Positions 31,877 to 41,526 are shown, counted from the first letter of the stretch. The stretch is 64,000 nucleotides of DNA from CAVQWH01 sp963717595 (GCA_963717595.1 CAVQWH010000002.1:1-64000), one strand, 5' to 3'. Numbers and translations are program-made. Notes: a model not told the origin generated them from the letters alone.

Positions 31877-34561
31877 TTATGGGCTAGGTATACTAGGTGG
31901 TGTTGAAGGCGGGGTTGTAGCCTTTTCCACTGTGATAGTTTGACTGTTTGACCCTTGGTAAAGAGCGGCGTCAGTTATTTCTATTGATATTGTATGGCTG
32001 CCTGGAGAGAACTTAATAGTTTTATTGAAGTTAGTGCCGGCTGAAACTACTTTACCGTCAATTTTAACTTGGACTGACTTTAAGGTGTTGGTGCCGCGGT
32101 GGGCCTGGACTGATATTTGGTAAGTCCCGTCATTATCACTTTTAGTAGCACTAATTGTGCCATATGGTTTTACGTCGTTACATTTATGTACGTTATCGCT
32201 TGAACTGACATCATAGCCATCAGGTGCAATTAAGTTAGTATGCTTAGTGACCGGATCTTTGATTTTTTGCACTGTAAGCGAGATTTGAGCTAGGGGCGGC
32301 GTACAAGACGTAGCTTTTTTCTTGGACACTTTATCAAAAGTCATTTTTATTCCTGGTTGTACTTGGGCTTTATCGTACCAAGATGGGAATAAGTCTGTAT
32401 GACCATCTACTGTTAGAGTCTGAACTCCAGGTGGTTTCTGGAACCATTCGCCAGGTTTCCATGTTCCATCTTTTTCAAATACGTCTTTATGAATTTGCTC
32501 CATTATATTACCAACAGTTGGTCCTAGCACGTTAGAAGAGTCAATTGCTGTTGTAGGCGATGAGTCGTTATTGCCAGCCCAGAAAGACAGGGAAGCTTTT
32601 GGCGTATAGCTATTCATCCAAAGGTCTTTAGACGCGTCGCCCAAGTTTGAGGTACCAGACTTGGTAGCAGTTTTAACACCCGGAACATTAAAGCCAGGTG
32701 CTCCGGCGCCAAAAGTTTGCGCACGAGCCCTATCGTCGCTAAGTATGTCGCTGATAATGTAAGCTACTTGCGGATCAACTGCCTGCTTGCTTGTATCTTG
32801 CCATTTCTTTATGGTTTGACCTTGGGAATTTTTAACACTTAAGACAGTTGCTATAGGTCTGTAAACACCCTTGCGAGCCAGAGTTGCAAAAGCATTGGCG
32901 TGTTCAATTTGTTTAGCTCCACAACCACCGATTGCACTTGCTAGGCCAACTGATTTATCAACACCATCGGTACAATAACTTTTGTCACCCATCTCGTGAA
33001 TAGTTTTCAAAGTAGCATCGCGACCTGTGATATACATGGCCTTAACGGCAGGTATATTTCGTGAGTTAGCAAGTGCTGTTCGTACGGTGATATTACCTAA
33101 GAAAGTATTGTCAAAGTTATGCAAAGGCGCACCATAGATATTGTCAATCGGTGTATCGCTTAATATTGAACCAGCACCATAGTTCTGCTCACCAGCTGGT
33201 TTCTTTTGCAGCAGGGCGGAGTAAACTAAGGGCTTAATACTAGAACCTGGTTGAAGAAACCTTACGGCAGCATTATCTTCGCCAAAGCCCGGATAGTTAT
33301 AACTACGACTTCCTTGCATAGCTAAAATTTGACCGGTTTGTGAATCAACTATCGTAGCAGCAGCATCATTAAAATGGTCTGCGGCAGGAATATATGAATT
33401 AAATAGATCCTTCATTTGTTGTTGCAGTATTTTTTGCACTCGCCAGTCTAAAGTAGTTCTTACTATAAGCCCGCCACGGCCTACTGTGGCTTTGCCAAGC
33501 TCTTGTTCTAGCTGGCTGCGTACCATCTGCACAAAGTGTGGTGCCCTGATGTTGTCATACTGTTTAGAAGCCGGCTGTATTTCATCTAAAATGTCTACCT
33601 TCTTAGCTTTGTTTGCTTGATCTTTAGTTATATAGCCTTGGTTTTCCATATCATCAATTACAAGGTGCTGGCGGTCGATCAAATCTTGGTTGCCACTAGT
33701 ATTGTATGGATCGTATAAATTAGGTTGTTGCGGAATGGAGGCAAGCAGGGCAGATTCGGCGATGGTCAAGTTTTTTGCGTGCTTACCAAAGTAAGTTTCA
33801 GCTCCCGACTCTACACCATTGCGCCTACCACCGTAAGGTGATTCATTAAGGTAGAGAGCCAAAATCTGGTCCTTGCCATACATTCGTTCAACTTCAATTG
33901 CTAAGATAGCTTCCTTGATTTTGCGGGGTATGCCACCAAGCCCGCGGGCACCGGATTCGTTTTCTAAGAAAACCTGTTTGACGAGCTGCTGGGTTAGGGT
34001 GGAGCCGCCTTGGGTGCTACCGCCAGTAAAGTTATTGATTGCGGCGCGTATAATGCCGGTTGGGCTTACGCCGCCGTGCTTATAAAAATCTTTATCTTCA
34101 ATCGCAACGGTGGCTTCTTTCATATATTTAGAAATCTGGCTAGACTTCACTACCAGTTTGTAATTACCCGTCCCTTCATCTGCCCATAAAAGAACGCCGT
34201 TGCGGTCGTAATATTTAGTAACGGTACTTTGAACTCTTTTAGCCAGTTCTCCAGGACGGATTGAATCAAGGTCACGTCGGAAGTAGGCAAACAAAGCACC
34301 TGCAAAAATTATCATGAATAAAATTGCTACGCCAGCTAACTTAAGAGCCATAATGGCTCCGTCACGGCTAAGCCAGTATCGAGCCAGTCTCTTAGGATGC
34401 ATACGGTAAAGCGTACGTTTTATAGGGTGTTTGGGTAGGCTAGCTAGGTATTCGGCTTTGCGACGCTTGCGTGAATCTTTATTAGCGCGTCTTCGGGTGC
34501 TTAAGTTAGTATAGACACCAACGCGGCGACCTTTTATTTTAGAGAAACGTTTTCGTATCAC
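31877..34561 (-). CDS. Class A penicillin-binding protein (PBP1a-like)
   Basis: An 894-residue bifunctional peptidoglycan synthase. It has a basic cytoplasmic N-terminus, one transmembrane helix (about residues 72-92), a GT51 glycosyltransferase with EDKDFYKHGG and GGSTLTQQLVKQVFL, and a transpeptidase with the active Ser in PGSSIKPLVYSALL and the KSGT box in TKSGTSNLGD. The C-terminal third adds an Ig-like beta domain and a Pro/Ser/Thr-rich tail. It shows that the cell builds its own cross-linked peptidoglycan. Convergent with the PIN-TRAM gene. Confidence 0.93.
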   Translation of the reverse strand: MIRKRFSKIKGRRVGVYTNLSTRRRANKDSRKRRKAEYLASLPKHPIKRTLYRMHPKRLARYWLSRDGAIMALKLAGVAILFMIIFAGALFAYFRRDLDSIRPGELAKRVQSTVTKYYDRNGVLLWADEGTGNYKLVVKSSQISKYMKEATVAIEDKDFYKHGGVSPTGIIRAAINNFTGGSTQGGSTLTQQLVKQVFLENESGARGLGGIPRKIKEAILAIEVERMYGKDQILALYLNESPYGGRRNGVESGAETYFGKHAKNLTIAESALLASIPQQPNLYDPYNTSGNQDLIDRQHLVIDDMENQGYITKDQANKAKKVDILDEIQPASKQYDNIRAPHFVQMVRSQLEQELGKATVGRGGLIVRTTLDWRVQKILQQQMKDLFNSYIPAADHFNDAAATIVDSQTGQILAMQGSRSYNYPGFGEDNAAVRFLQPGSSIKPLVYSALLQKKPAGEQNYGAGSILSDTPIDNIYGAPLHNFDNTFLGNITVRTALANSRNIPAVKAMYITGRDATLKTIHEMGDKSYCTDGVDKSVGLASAIGGCGAKQIEHANAFATLARKGVYRPIATVLSVKNSQGQTIKKWQDTSKQAVDPQVAYIISDILSDDRARAQTFGAGAPGFNVPGVKTATKSGTSNLGDASKDLWMNSYTPKASLSFWAGNNDSSPTTAIDSSNVLGPTVGNIMEQIHKDVFEKDGTWKPGEWFQKPPGVQTLTVDGHTDLFPSWYDKAQVQPGIKMTFDKVSKKKATSCTPPLAQISLTVQKIKDPVTKHTNLIAPDGYDVSSSDNVHKCNDVKPYGTISATKSDNDGTYQISVQAHRGTNTLKSVQVKIDGKVVSAGTNFNKTIKFSPGSHTISIEITDAALYQGSNSQTITVEKATTPPSTPPSIPSP

Positions 34562-34656
34562 CTTTTTACCACTCCTTAAAAGTTATCAAGCTGCAATTAA
34601 TTATAGCACGACGACGTTTGTCTCAAAGCAGTTTTTTAGCTACAATTACTTCTAAG

Positions 34657-35872
34657 ATGAAACTTTCTGAAGAGCTAAAGTGGCGAGGCTTCGTCAATCA
34701 GACTACACTTGCTGATATTACAGACCTAGATAAAACTCCATGTACTTTTTACTGGGGAGTTGATCCAAGTGCTGACAGCATGACTATCGGTCATCTTGCT
34801 GTCGCTATGATGGTCAAGCGCTTCATAAAGCAAGGCTATAAAGCAGTTTTGCTAGCTGGAGGTGCTACCGGTCTTATTGGCGATCCTGATGGCAAAAAAC
34901 AAGAACGTGATTTAAAAAGCCTGGAAGAGATTGCTAAGAATAAAGCGATCATTATAGAGCAATATAAAAAGATTTTTGAAGGCGAAGACTTTGAGGTAGT
35001 TGATAACTATGACTGGTTTAAAGATATAAATTATCTGAGATTTCTTGCGTGATATCGGTAAGCACTTCTCTATGACTCAGCTTTTAGACCGCGAATTTGT
35101 CAAAGCTCGCATAGGAGAAGGCGGCACTGGCATAAGTTATGCAGAATTTAGCTATAGCCTGATTCAAGGCTACGATTTTCTACACCTGTTTCGCGAAAAA
35201 GGCGTAACGCTTCAACTTTGTGGTGCTGATCAGTGGGGTAACAGTTTGGCCGGCGTGGAGCTTATACGTAAGATTGAAGGCAAAGAATCTCATGTATTCT
35301 CAATGCCACTAATTATTAATAAAGCTACTGGAATTAAGTTTGGTAAATCCGAAGAGGGTGCCATATGGCTAGACGAGAAAAAAACCAGTGTGTATCAGTT
35401 TTATCAGTTCTGGTTAAATGTAGATGACGAAGAGACTATAGATTACCTAAAAATTTACACCTTACTTTCTAAAGATAAGGTTGAAGAGCTGGGGCGGTCT
35501 GTAAAAAGTGACCCGGCGGCTAGGTTAGCTCAGAAAACTTTGGCTTACGAAGTTACAAAAACCGTTCATGGCGAAGCTAAAGCCAAAAATGCTAAAAAAG
35601 TCACTGAAGTTTTGTTTGGTGGCCAAAGTGCAGGCGATCTAAGCCAGGAAGAACAGAGTATGTTATCTCATGAAATTCCAGTTGCTAAAAAAGGCAGCAG
35701 CCTCACAGAAATACTTACCGAGTCCGGAGTTACCGGCAGTAAAGGCGAAGTTCGTCGCCTAATCGAAGCCGGCGCTGTTAGTGTGAATGGCCAAAAAGCT
35801 ACCGCAGACAAAGTTATAAGCGAAGTATCTCTAGTTAAAAAAGGTAAAAATCAGTTTATCTTTATTGTTTAA
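34657..35872 (+). CDS. tyrS: Tyrosyl-tRNA synthetase, one frameshift
   Basis: TyrRS, about 405 codons, class I aminoacyl-tRNA synthetase. It has the HIGH-like motif in SMTIGHLAVAM, the tyrosine-binding region around LLDREFVKARI and GADQWGN, the KMSKS-like KFGKS in TGIKFGKSEEGA, and a C-terminal S4 RNA-binding domain (GSKGEVRRLIEAGAVSVNG). An extra G at 35047 separates NYLRFL from RDIGKHFSM; removing it restores the protein. Because the gene is essential, sequencing error is likely. ATG 34657 is 10 bases after TACAAT. Confidence 0.93.
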
Positions 35873-35919
35873 TATTGTGCTGTTAAAGCGCTTACGCTAC
35901 AATACTAAACAAATAACCA

Positions 35920-36532
35920 TGAGTATTAAGAAAATAACTCGCACACTCTACCCCAGCCCCACAAAGTGGGGGGGGGCTTAATAGGCTAATCCATACCCAA
36001 AGGTCATCTAAGGTATACGGCTTCACAATCGTAGAATTATTAATAGTTATCATAGTCATAGCTATACTAGCTACCTTAGTAATTACTACCTATAACGGAG
36101 TACAGACTAAAGCTAAAAATACTAAGACGATCTCTGCCGTAGAAGCTTGGGCTAAAGCTATTAATTTGTATCATGCAGATTCTGGTAGTTGGTTCTATGG
36201 CTCAGGCGGAGGCTCATGTATAGGCGATACTACTACCTACGATGGAGATGGGTATTGCTGGAATAGCAAATTTTCAGTTCAGTCAAGCTTCATATCAGCC
36301 ATTAAGCCTTATTTAGGGGATCGGCCCAGTTCCAGAACCTGACACGACCAATATAAACCCCACTGGCAATGAATATCGTGGTGCTTTTTACTATGTAGAC
36401 CCGGCTCTGGGGCCAGAGATTCGATTTATGTGGTATGAGGCTAGCCCGTGCCCTAAGGTCGGAGGGCTCACTTATCATGGAGCTGTACCTTATTCAAGTG
36501 GTCTTGCCTGTACCGGATTACTAAGTCCGTAG
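35920..36532 (+). pseudogene. Type IV pilin-like gene with frame breaks, one at a poly-G tract
   Basis: From ATG 35920 the frame runs MSIKKITRTLYPSPTKWGG and stops after a run of nine G (35968-35976). With eight G it continues into a prepilin: a basic leader, VYG-FTIVELLIVIIVIAILA (cleavage before FTIVE), and a pilin body. A second break near 36327 (one extra C) separates YLGDRP from VPEPDTTNINPTGNEY, which ends LACTGLLSP. It is a minor pilin or pseudopilin. The breaks may be sequencing errors, although a G tract is also a classic phase-variation site. TACAAT lies about 15 bases before the ATG. Confidence 0.75.
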
Positions 36533-36576
36533 CTTCTGCATATAAGAGAAGTACCAGCTTTTGCTACACTAAAAGT

Positions 36577-38604
36577 ATGGATATATCGTCTCCACTTGAG
36601 CGAGTAAAAGGAGTGGGAGAAAAAACCAGCGAATCTTTAGGAGCTGCTGGCCTTCATACGATTGAAGACCTCATTTACTTTTTACCTAGGAAATATGAAG
36701 ATTTTTCGGTAATTACCCCCATCGACCAATTGAAGCCCGGTAAAGTAACCTTGAGGGCCAAGCTTGAAGACATTAAAACACGACGAGTGCGCCGCGGACT
36801 TCACATTACCGAGGCAACTTTAGTTGATGAAACTGGCAAAACCCGGGCGACTTGGTTTAACCAGCCATATCGCGCTACACAAATTAGATCTGGCGGCGAG
36901 TTTTATATTTCAGGTGAGTTTGAGTTAAGTTATCAACGTTACCAGCTAGTTAATCCTAGTGTAGAAAAAGTTAGTGATGTGCCCGTGCAAACAGGCAGGA
37001 TCTTGCCGATTTACCCTGGAATTAAAGGCTTAAAGTCTCACATAGTGCGCAAAATTTTAGACGAAGTTCGCCCTATCATTACTATGTTGCCCGACACTTT
37101 ACCTGAAAGTTTTGCTAAAAAATATGAGATTGTCTCGCATTCTAAATCTTTATTGGGGCTACATTTCCCCTCTAAACCTAAAGACCTGGAAGGAGCTAAA
37201 AAACGCTTTGGTTTTGAAGAACTTTTCGCTTTAATGCTAGCGGCTGCACTTAATAAACAGGAGAACACTAAGGTGAAAGGCTGGAAGATTAAATTTAATG
37301 AGCGTCTAGCAAAAGATTTTGTCAAAGCTTTGCCGTTTAGCCTTACTGACGCCCAGCGACGGGCAATTTGGCAGATTCTACAAGATTTTGAGAAAACTAC
37401 ACCGATGAACCGCTTGCTACAAGGAGATGTGGGCTCAGGTAAGACCGTCGTGGCAGGCATGGCGGCGTGCCTAGCGGCTAGCGAAGATTATCAGACAGCT
37501 TTAATGGCACCAACTGAAATCTTAGCTCGACAGCATGCTGAAACTTTACAGAACTTATTAAAATCTTTTGATATTGAAGTAGCTTTGCTAATTGGCGCGA
37601 CTCCGAAAAAAGCCAAAGAGGAACTTTATAAGAGAATTACCGATGGTAAAGCGCAAATAGTCGTCGGTACCCATGCGCTTATACAAGAAGCCGTTAAGTT
37701 TCATCGTCTAGGCTTTGTGGTTATAGATGAGCAGCATCGTTTTGGTGTAGCGCAGCGCCAACAGCTTTTAACTAAAAGTAAGCACATGCCACATCTTCTG
37801 AGTATGACCGCTACACCGATTCCTCGCTCTTTGGAGCTAACTGTATATGGCGAGCTGGATATATCAGTCTTGAATGAAATGCCGAAAAATAGAAAATCTA
37901 TTAAAACCAAAATCTATTCTCCGAACAGTCGTGAAACTTTATACCAACATATTGACCACGAAATTACCGGTGGAAGGCAGGCTTACGTAGTTTGTCCCTT
38001 GATTGACGAAAGCTCTAATAGTGAACTAAAAAGCGTAGAAGCTGAATATAAACGCCTGAAAGCTTCGGTTTTTTCTCATCGTAAAATCGGCCTTTTACAC
38101 GGACAGCTAGATAGCAAACAAAAAGATAAAATTATGCAAGAGTTTGCTAGCGGCAAATTAGACATTTTAATTAGCACTACTGTAATTGAGGTTGGTGTGG
38201 ATGTACCGAATGCCACCGTAATGTTGATTGAAGGTGCCGATAAATTTGGCCTGGCTCAACTTCACCAGTTGCGGGGTAGAGTCGGGCGTTCAAGTCTGCA
38301 AAGCTACTGTTATTTAGTGCCAAGTTCTAGTGCCCAGCCAAGCCAGCGCCTAAGGGCTTTGGAGCGTAGCAACGACGGCTTTTATCTAGCTGAGATGGAC
38401 TTAAAGCTACGCGCCGGTGAAATTTACGGTAAAGCTCAGCACGGGCAGCTAAATTTACAAGTTGCTGATTTAGCTGATGCAAAGTCTATTATTCAAGTTC
38501 GTGAGGCTGCTCAGTGGTTTATTAAAAACCATATAAATTTGCTAAAATATAAGAGGTTACACAGCGAAGTGGCGCGTTATCAGCGCATTACGACTTTAAA
38601 CTAA
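36577..38604 (+). CDS. recG: ATP-dependent DNA helicase RecG
   Basis: RecG, 675 residues, remodels stalled forks and Holliday junctions. The N-terminal wedge (OB) domain is followed by helicase motifs: Walker A LLQGDVGSGKTVVA, DEQHRFGV (motif II), SMTATPIPRSL (motif III), and QLHQLRGRVGRS (motif VI). TTGCTACACT ends six bases before ATG 36577, so the mRNA is predicted to start at the start codon. Directly followed by a phospholipase-C-like gene and rsmD. Confidence 0.96.
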   Translation: MDISSPLERVKGVGEKTSESLGAAGLHTIEDLIYFLPRKYEDFSVITPIDQLKPGKVTLRAKLEDIKTRRVRRGLHITEATLVDETGKTRATWFNQPYRATQIRSGGEFYISGEFELSYQRYQLVNPSVEKVSDVPVQTGRILPIYPGIKGLKSHIVRKILDEVRPIITMLPDTLPESFAKKYEIVSHSKSLLGLHFPSKPKDLEGAKKRFGFEELFALMLAAALNKQENTKVKGWKIKFNERLAKDFVKALPFSLTDAQRRAIWQILQDFEKTTPMNRLLQGDVGSGKTVVAGMAACLAASEDYQTALMAPTEILARQHAETLQNLLKSFDIEVALLIGATPKKAKEELYKRITDGKAQIVVGTHALIQEAVKFHRLGFVVIDEQHRFGVAQRQQLLTKSKHMPHLLSMTATPIPRSLELTVYGELDISVLNEMPKNRKSIKTKIYSPNSRETLYQHIDHEITGGRQAYVVCPLIDESSNSELKSVEAEYKRLKASVFSHRKIGLLHGQLDSKQKDKIMQEFASGKLDILISTTVIEVGVDVPNATVMLIEGADKFGLAQLHQLRGRVGRSSLQSYCYLVPSSSAQPSQRLRALERSNDGFYLAEMDLKLRAGEIYGKAQHGQLNLQVADLADAKSIIQVREAAQWFIKNHINLLKYKRLHSEVARYQRITTLN

Positions 38605-38608
38605 AAAT

Positions 38609-39424
38609 ATGTATTCTGGAACGACAATTCATAATAAATCCGGGCGAGTTATGGGCGTGCACCAAAAAATAGACCGTGCTGCGCGCAGGCAATTTAGCCA
38701 GCTTATAAAGACGCAAAAATTCTTTCCGCCAATACGCCAAATCTTACATTTTGAGGGTAGGAACGGTCCGGATGCCATTAAGCGTAAAAGTCCGGCACAA
38801 GACGAGCCGTGGCATTATTTTGATCCAGTTAACCCTAATGATACTGAACTACTTACTATGATAACTGACCATCAGGTTAACTTAATCACTGCCTTAAAAA
38901 CCGGCAACCAAGAAAGAGCGGCCTTTGAAGCTGCTTGGCTAGCGCACGCTATCAGTGATGGCCTGACGCCAGCCCATCACTATCCGTTGGAAGAAAAGCT
39001 TACCGAGCTACGCGGCGAAGGTTTAGAAACGCGCACTAGCTATCGTAAAAAAGTCATAATTTCTGGCAAAACCCGGCGTCACAAAATGCGAAATAATTGG
39101 GAGTATTGGGGTGCAAAAGGCGTTATGACTACCCATCTTCTTTTTGAGCTGGGCGTAGCTACCACGATTATGCGCCTAAAACCTAACTTAGACTTACCTA
39201 ATGAAAAGGATTTAAAAAGAGTTTTAAAAGAAGGCATTGTGCCAATATTCAAAGAGCAGGCAAAACTCATACATGATTTAAAAATGTACGATCAATTTCA
39301 CCAGCGTGGCTGGACACGCGTCTTAGCTCGTGAAACTCGTCAGGAACTTATGCCTCGGATTGTAAAAACTGTTCTACTGGCATGGTACGAAGCAGCTGTA
39401 AAAAGCGGAGCTGTTAAAAAATGA
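38609..39424 (+). CDS. Zinc-dependent phospholipase C-like protein
   Basis: A 271-residue helical protein. AAWLAHAISDGLTPAHHYPLEEKL, with closely spaced His and Asp residues, resembles the zinc site of the phospholipase C/P1 nuclease fold. Other candidate ligands are in EPWHYFDPVNPND and ITDHQVNL. No clear signal peptide is seen. It follows recG after four bases and overlaps rsmD by ATGA. The enzymatic activity is an inference from the histidine pattern. Confidence 0.6.
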   Translation: MYSGTTIHNKSGRVMGVHQKIDRAARRQFSQLIKTQKFFPPIRQILHFEGRNGPDAIKRKSPAQDEPWHYFDPVNPNDTELLTMITDHQVNLITALKTGNQERAAFEAAWLAHAISDGLTPAHHYPLEEKLTELRGEGLETRTSYRKKVIISGKTRRHKMRNNWEYWGAKGVMTTHLLFELGVATTIMRLKPNLDLPNEKDLKRVLKEGIVPIFKEQAKLIHDLKMYDQFHQRGWTRVLARETRQELMPRIVKTVLLAWYEAAVKSGAVKK

Positions 39425-39966
39425 GGATAATAGCAGGCAAATTTGGCGGTCGAATATTAAAATCACCCGATAAAAGCTCAACGCATCCTATGAGTGAAAG
39501 AGTTAGAGCCGCTTTGTTTAATATATTGGGCGAGGAGCTAGAAGGCGCCAAGGTGCTTGATGCTTTTGCTGGCTCGGGTGCTTTGGGTCTGGAGGCTCTA
39601 AGCCGTGGTGCTAGCTACGCTACTTTTATTGAAAAGGACAGAAAGTCCCAAGCGGTCATAGCTGAAAATATCAAATCCCTAGGCGTTGATGATAATTCTA
39701 AACTCATAAAAACCACTGTTAACAACTGGCATCAAACAGCGGATGAATCTTTAAAATACAATATTATTTTCGCTGACCCGCCATACCACGATATGCAGCT
39801 TTCCACAGTCTCCAAACTGGTTAAGCATTTGCAGCCGGATGGACTTGTGATATTATCACATCCAGGTAGAGGGTCTGTGCCATCTGTACAAGGAGTTGTT
39901 GTGGTGGACAATCGTAGTTACGGAGATGCGGCGCTGGCCTTCTACCGCCTGGAAGGGCAAGCTTAA
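39421..39966 (+). CDS. rsmD: 16S rRNA (guanine966-N2)-methyltransferase RsmD
   Basis: RsmD, 181 residues, methylates G966 of 16S rRNA. It starts with the family signature MRIIAGKFGGR, has the S-adenosylmethionine site DAFAGSGALGLEALSRGA, and the catalytic motif as FADPPYH. It overlaps the previous gene by four bases. A different type of gene, with its own promoter and ribosome site, begins right after it. Confidence 0.94.
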   Translation: MRIIAGKFGGRILKSPDKSSTHPMSERVRAALFNILGEELEGAKVLDAFAGSGALGLEALSRGASYATFIEKDRKSQAVIAENIKSLGVDDNSKLIKTTVNNWHQTADESLKYNIIFADPPYHDMQLSTVSKLVKHLQPDGLVILSHPGRGSVPSVQGVVVVDNRSYGDAALAFYRLEGQA

Positions 39967-39969
39967 GGC

Positions 39970-39998
39970 TTGCTTTTTTGTTTATTTTAGTTTATAAT
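39970..39998 (+). promoter_or_regulatory. Sigma70-type promoter for the 130-aa cassette gene
   Basis: TTGCTT, a 17-base spacer, and TATAAT. The predicted transcript would carry a leader of about 50 bases with the inverted-repeat segment GTGACGCA (40031-40038) before the ribosome site. Confidence 0.6.
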
Positions 39999-40055
39999 GT
40001 AGTGCATAGTAGAGAAATAAATCTTTACTTGTGACGCACGGGAGTGTGATCTTCT

Positions 40056-40448
40056 ATGTTTTTCAGGAGGCGGCCCAAGAAGGTTGAAGTTAAGTTCGAT
40101 CTTCCCGAAGAGCTGGAGTCCCGAGTCAGGCAGGTCGTAGAGGCCTACCAGGCGGTGGAGGAGGCGCGGCTGAACCATCCGATCACCATGCAAGGTGTGA
40201 ACAGTGTTTTGGCCGAGGCAGAGCTGCTTGTTATGAGCCACCTCAAAGTTCGGATCGCCACGGTAACCCGAAGCATCGAAACTCTGCAAGGGAAACGATC
40301 CAGAGAGCTTAGCCAGGATCACCCCCTTGTCGCTGCTCGCACTGGTGAGCTCATAAAAGAAGCGGAAAAGGATCTCGATGATCTTGCTCAGCAGATGACT
40401 AGAGCCCAAGAAGACATGAAAGAACTCCTCGACGAGGACAAGGCTTAG
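40056..40448 (+). CDS. Hypothetical charged coiled-coil protein (accessory cassette)
   Basis: A 130-residue, very charged protein, predicted mostly helical: an N-terminal basic stretch (MFFRRRPKKVEVKFDLPEE) and a C-terminal coiled coil (GELIKEAEKDLDDLAQQMTRA). Codon use is more GC-rich than in the neighbouring core genes. A GGAG ribosome site, a consensus promoter and a strong hairpin downstream make it a self-contained unit. GTGACGCA (40031) and its reverse complement TGCGTCAC (40499-40506) flank it. Function unknown. Confidence 0.75.
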   Translation: MFFRRRPKKVEVKFDLPEELESRVRQVVEAYQAVEEARLNHPITMQGVNSVLAEAELLVMSHLKVRIATVTRSIETLQGKRSRELSQDHPLVAARTGELIKEAEKDLDDLAQQMTRAQEDMKELLDEDKA

Positions 40449-40454
40449 CGATAC

Positions 40455-40481
40455 GGGGCTAGGGTTACATGCCCTAGCCCC
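40455..40481 (+). terminator. Perfect 10-bp hairpin after the 130-aa gene
   Basis: GGGGCTAGGG-TTACATG-CCCTAGCCCC. The stem is perfect but no T run follows directly, so it may stop transcription or protect the 3' end. Confidence 0.65.
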
Positions 40482-40549
40482 TGAGCAGCCTCTTCCGTTG
40501 CGTCACTATTTTTTTATCTTATTTTTTGTTATCATAAACCAGCTAACAT

Positions 40550-40634
40550 GCGCGAGTGGCGGAATTGGTAGACGCGCTAGTTTTAGGAACTAGTGTCTTC
40601 GGACGTGGAGGTTCAAGTCCTCTCTCGCGCACCA
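40550..40634 (+). tRNA. tRNA-Leu (anticodon UAG), CCA encoded
   Basis: A long-variable-arm tRNA. The acceptor GCGCGAG pairs with CTCGCGC, the anticodon stem CTAGT/ACTAG encloses a TAG anticodon, a variable hairpin (GTGTCTTCGGACGT) is present, and the T arm carries GGTTCAAGTCC. It ends with an encoded ACCA. Confidence 0.97.
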
Positions 40635-40638
40635 TTAA

Positions 40639-40667
40639 TTGACTAGTAATATATTTTGTTGTAATAT
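40639..40667 (+). promoter_or_regulatory. Sigma70-type promoter of the alpha-CTD cassette
   Basis: TTGACT, exactly 17 bases, TAATAT. It begins only four bases after the tRNA-Leu CCA. The same TTGAnn-N17-TAATAT arrangement is found at 49807 and 51331. Confidence 0.75.
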
Positions 40668-40672
40668 ATCAA

Positions 40673-40796
40673 GCAACGCGACGGTGGTGGTTGCGCGTAG
40701 CTAACACCTCAGTCTCGGAGCTAAGGTACACTAACTTTTTGTGTGGTTTCGCCCCGAGGCTGAAAGGCGGCCTCTTTAAGTAAAAGGAGGCTGCTC
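40673..40796 (+). promoter_or_regulatory. Structured leader with Shine-Dalgarno-sequestering hairpin
   Basis: Pairings visible: GCAAC (40673-40677) with GTTGC (40690-40694); CAG-t-CTCGG with CCGAG-g-CTG (40710-40718 and 40754-40762); and GCGGCCTCT (40767-40775) with GGAGGCTGC (40786-40794, two G-T pairs). The last helix buries the whole AGGAGG ribosome site, so translation should depend on opening it. This suggests a regulated leader such as a riboswitch, thermosensor or protein-binding site. Confidence 0.55.
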
Positions 40797-41450
40797 ATGG
40801 GAGCAGATCGTAAAGTGTTGGTTATCACTGTTGACGTAACGGAGGACCCTAGGTTGTCGGTCTCGCTTCGCCGGCTGGTTGAAGGAAAGGGTCGAGTCAC
40901 TGAGGTTACTTACAGTAAACTGACTGAGTCGGTGCTAGTTAAAGCCCCACCGGGTGACCGTTGGCTGAGTGTTTATGAACTTGAACAGTTTGCCAAAGCA
41001 AACCCAGAGCTTGTCGGAGGGTATGACCCTAAGCAGATTCGTCGTCTGTTTAGGGCACTGGTAAGGGCTCAGGTAGTGCAAACTATCGAAGACCCTCGCT
41101 ATGTAGGGCCAAAAGCGGATGCGCTTTACCAACTTGTCTTGTTTTCAGAGCTTCGCCGGCTAGTGGAGGCTCTGGACTTTCAGGATCAAGTACGTCATCT
41201 CGGCTCTAAAGGCGCCCAAGTTCTCAAAGCTTGGGTAAAAAGCCTAATCATCCAGGAGACGGTCATCGAGGAGCTGGAGCTTGGTATTAGGGCTTACAAC
41301 CTCACCAAGCGAGAGGACATCAATACCGTAGGTGAGCTGGTTGCCAAAACGGCTGCCCAGCTACGCGCCCTACCTAATATGGGAGAGGGGAGCGTAAAAG
41401 AAATCGAACAGGCTCTCGCGCTCTATGACCTAAGGCTAGCCAGCGAGTAG
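40797..41450 (+). CDS. Accessory protein with C-terminal RNA polymerase alpha-CTD-like domain
   Basis: A 217-residue protein. Residues 156-215 closely resemble the C-terminal domain of RNA polymerase alpha: IEELELGIRAYNLTKREDIN, TVGELVAKTAAQLRALPNMG, EGSVKEIEQAL. The Arg and Asn that correspond to E. coli R265 and N268, which contact UP-element DNA, are kept. The first 155 residues are unfamiliar and include a possible winged-helix part (WLSVYELEQFAKANPELVGG). It may bind promoter DNA or the transcription machinery. Consensus promoter, structured leader, AGGAGG site and a repeated terminator type surround it. Confidence 0.8.
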   Translation: MGADRKVLVITVDVTEDPRLSVSLRRLVEGKGRVTEVTYSKLTESVLVKAPPGDRWLSVYELEQFAKANPELVGGYDPKQIRRLFRALVRAQVVQTIEDPRYVGPKADALYQLVLFSELRRLVEALDFQDQVRHLGSKGAQVLKAWVKSLIIQETVIEELELGIRAYNLTKREDINTVGELVAKTAAQLRALPNMGEGSVKEIEQALALYDLRLASE

Positions 41451-41461
41451 CCCTTGCTACA

Positions 41462-41518
41462 ACCCCCGAACCACTTGAGTAGACCCCCGGTCCTCGTGGC
41501 CGGGGGTTTTCTCTTTTC
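41462..41518 (+). terminator. Repeated cassette terminator, copy 1
   Basis: CCCCCGG-N9-CCGGGGG followed by TTTTCTCTTTT, preceded by a conserved ACCCCCGAACCACTTGAG segment whose CCCCCG could compete for the same 3' strand. Two further copies lie at 50336 and 51902. Confidence 0.85.
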
Positions 41519-41526
41519 AATCTAAA

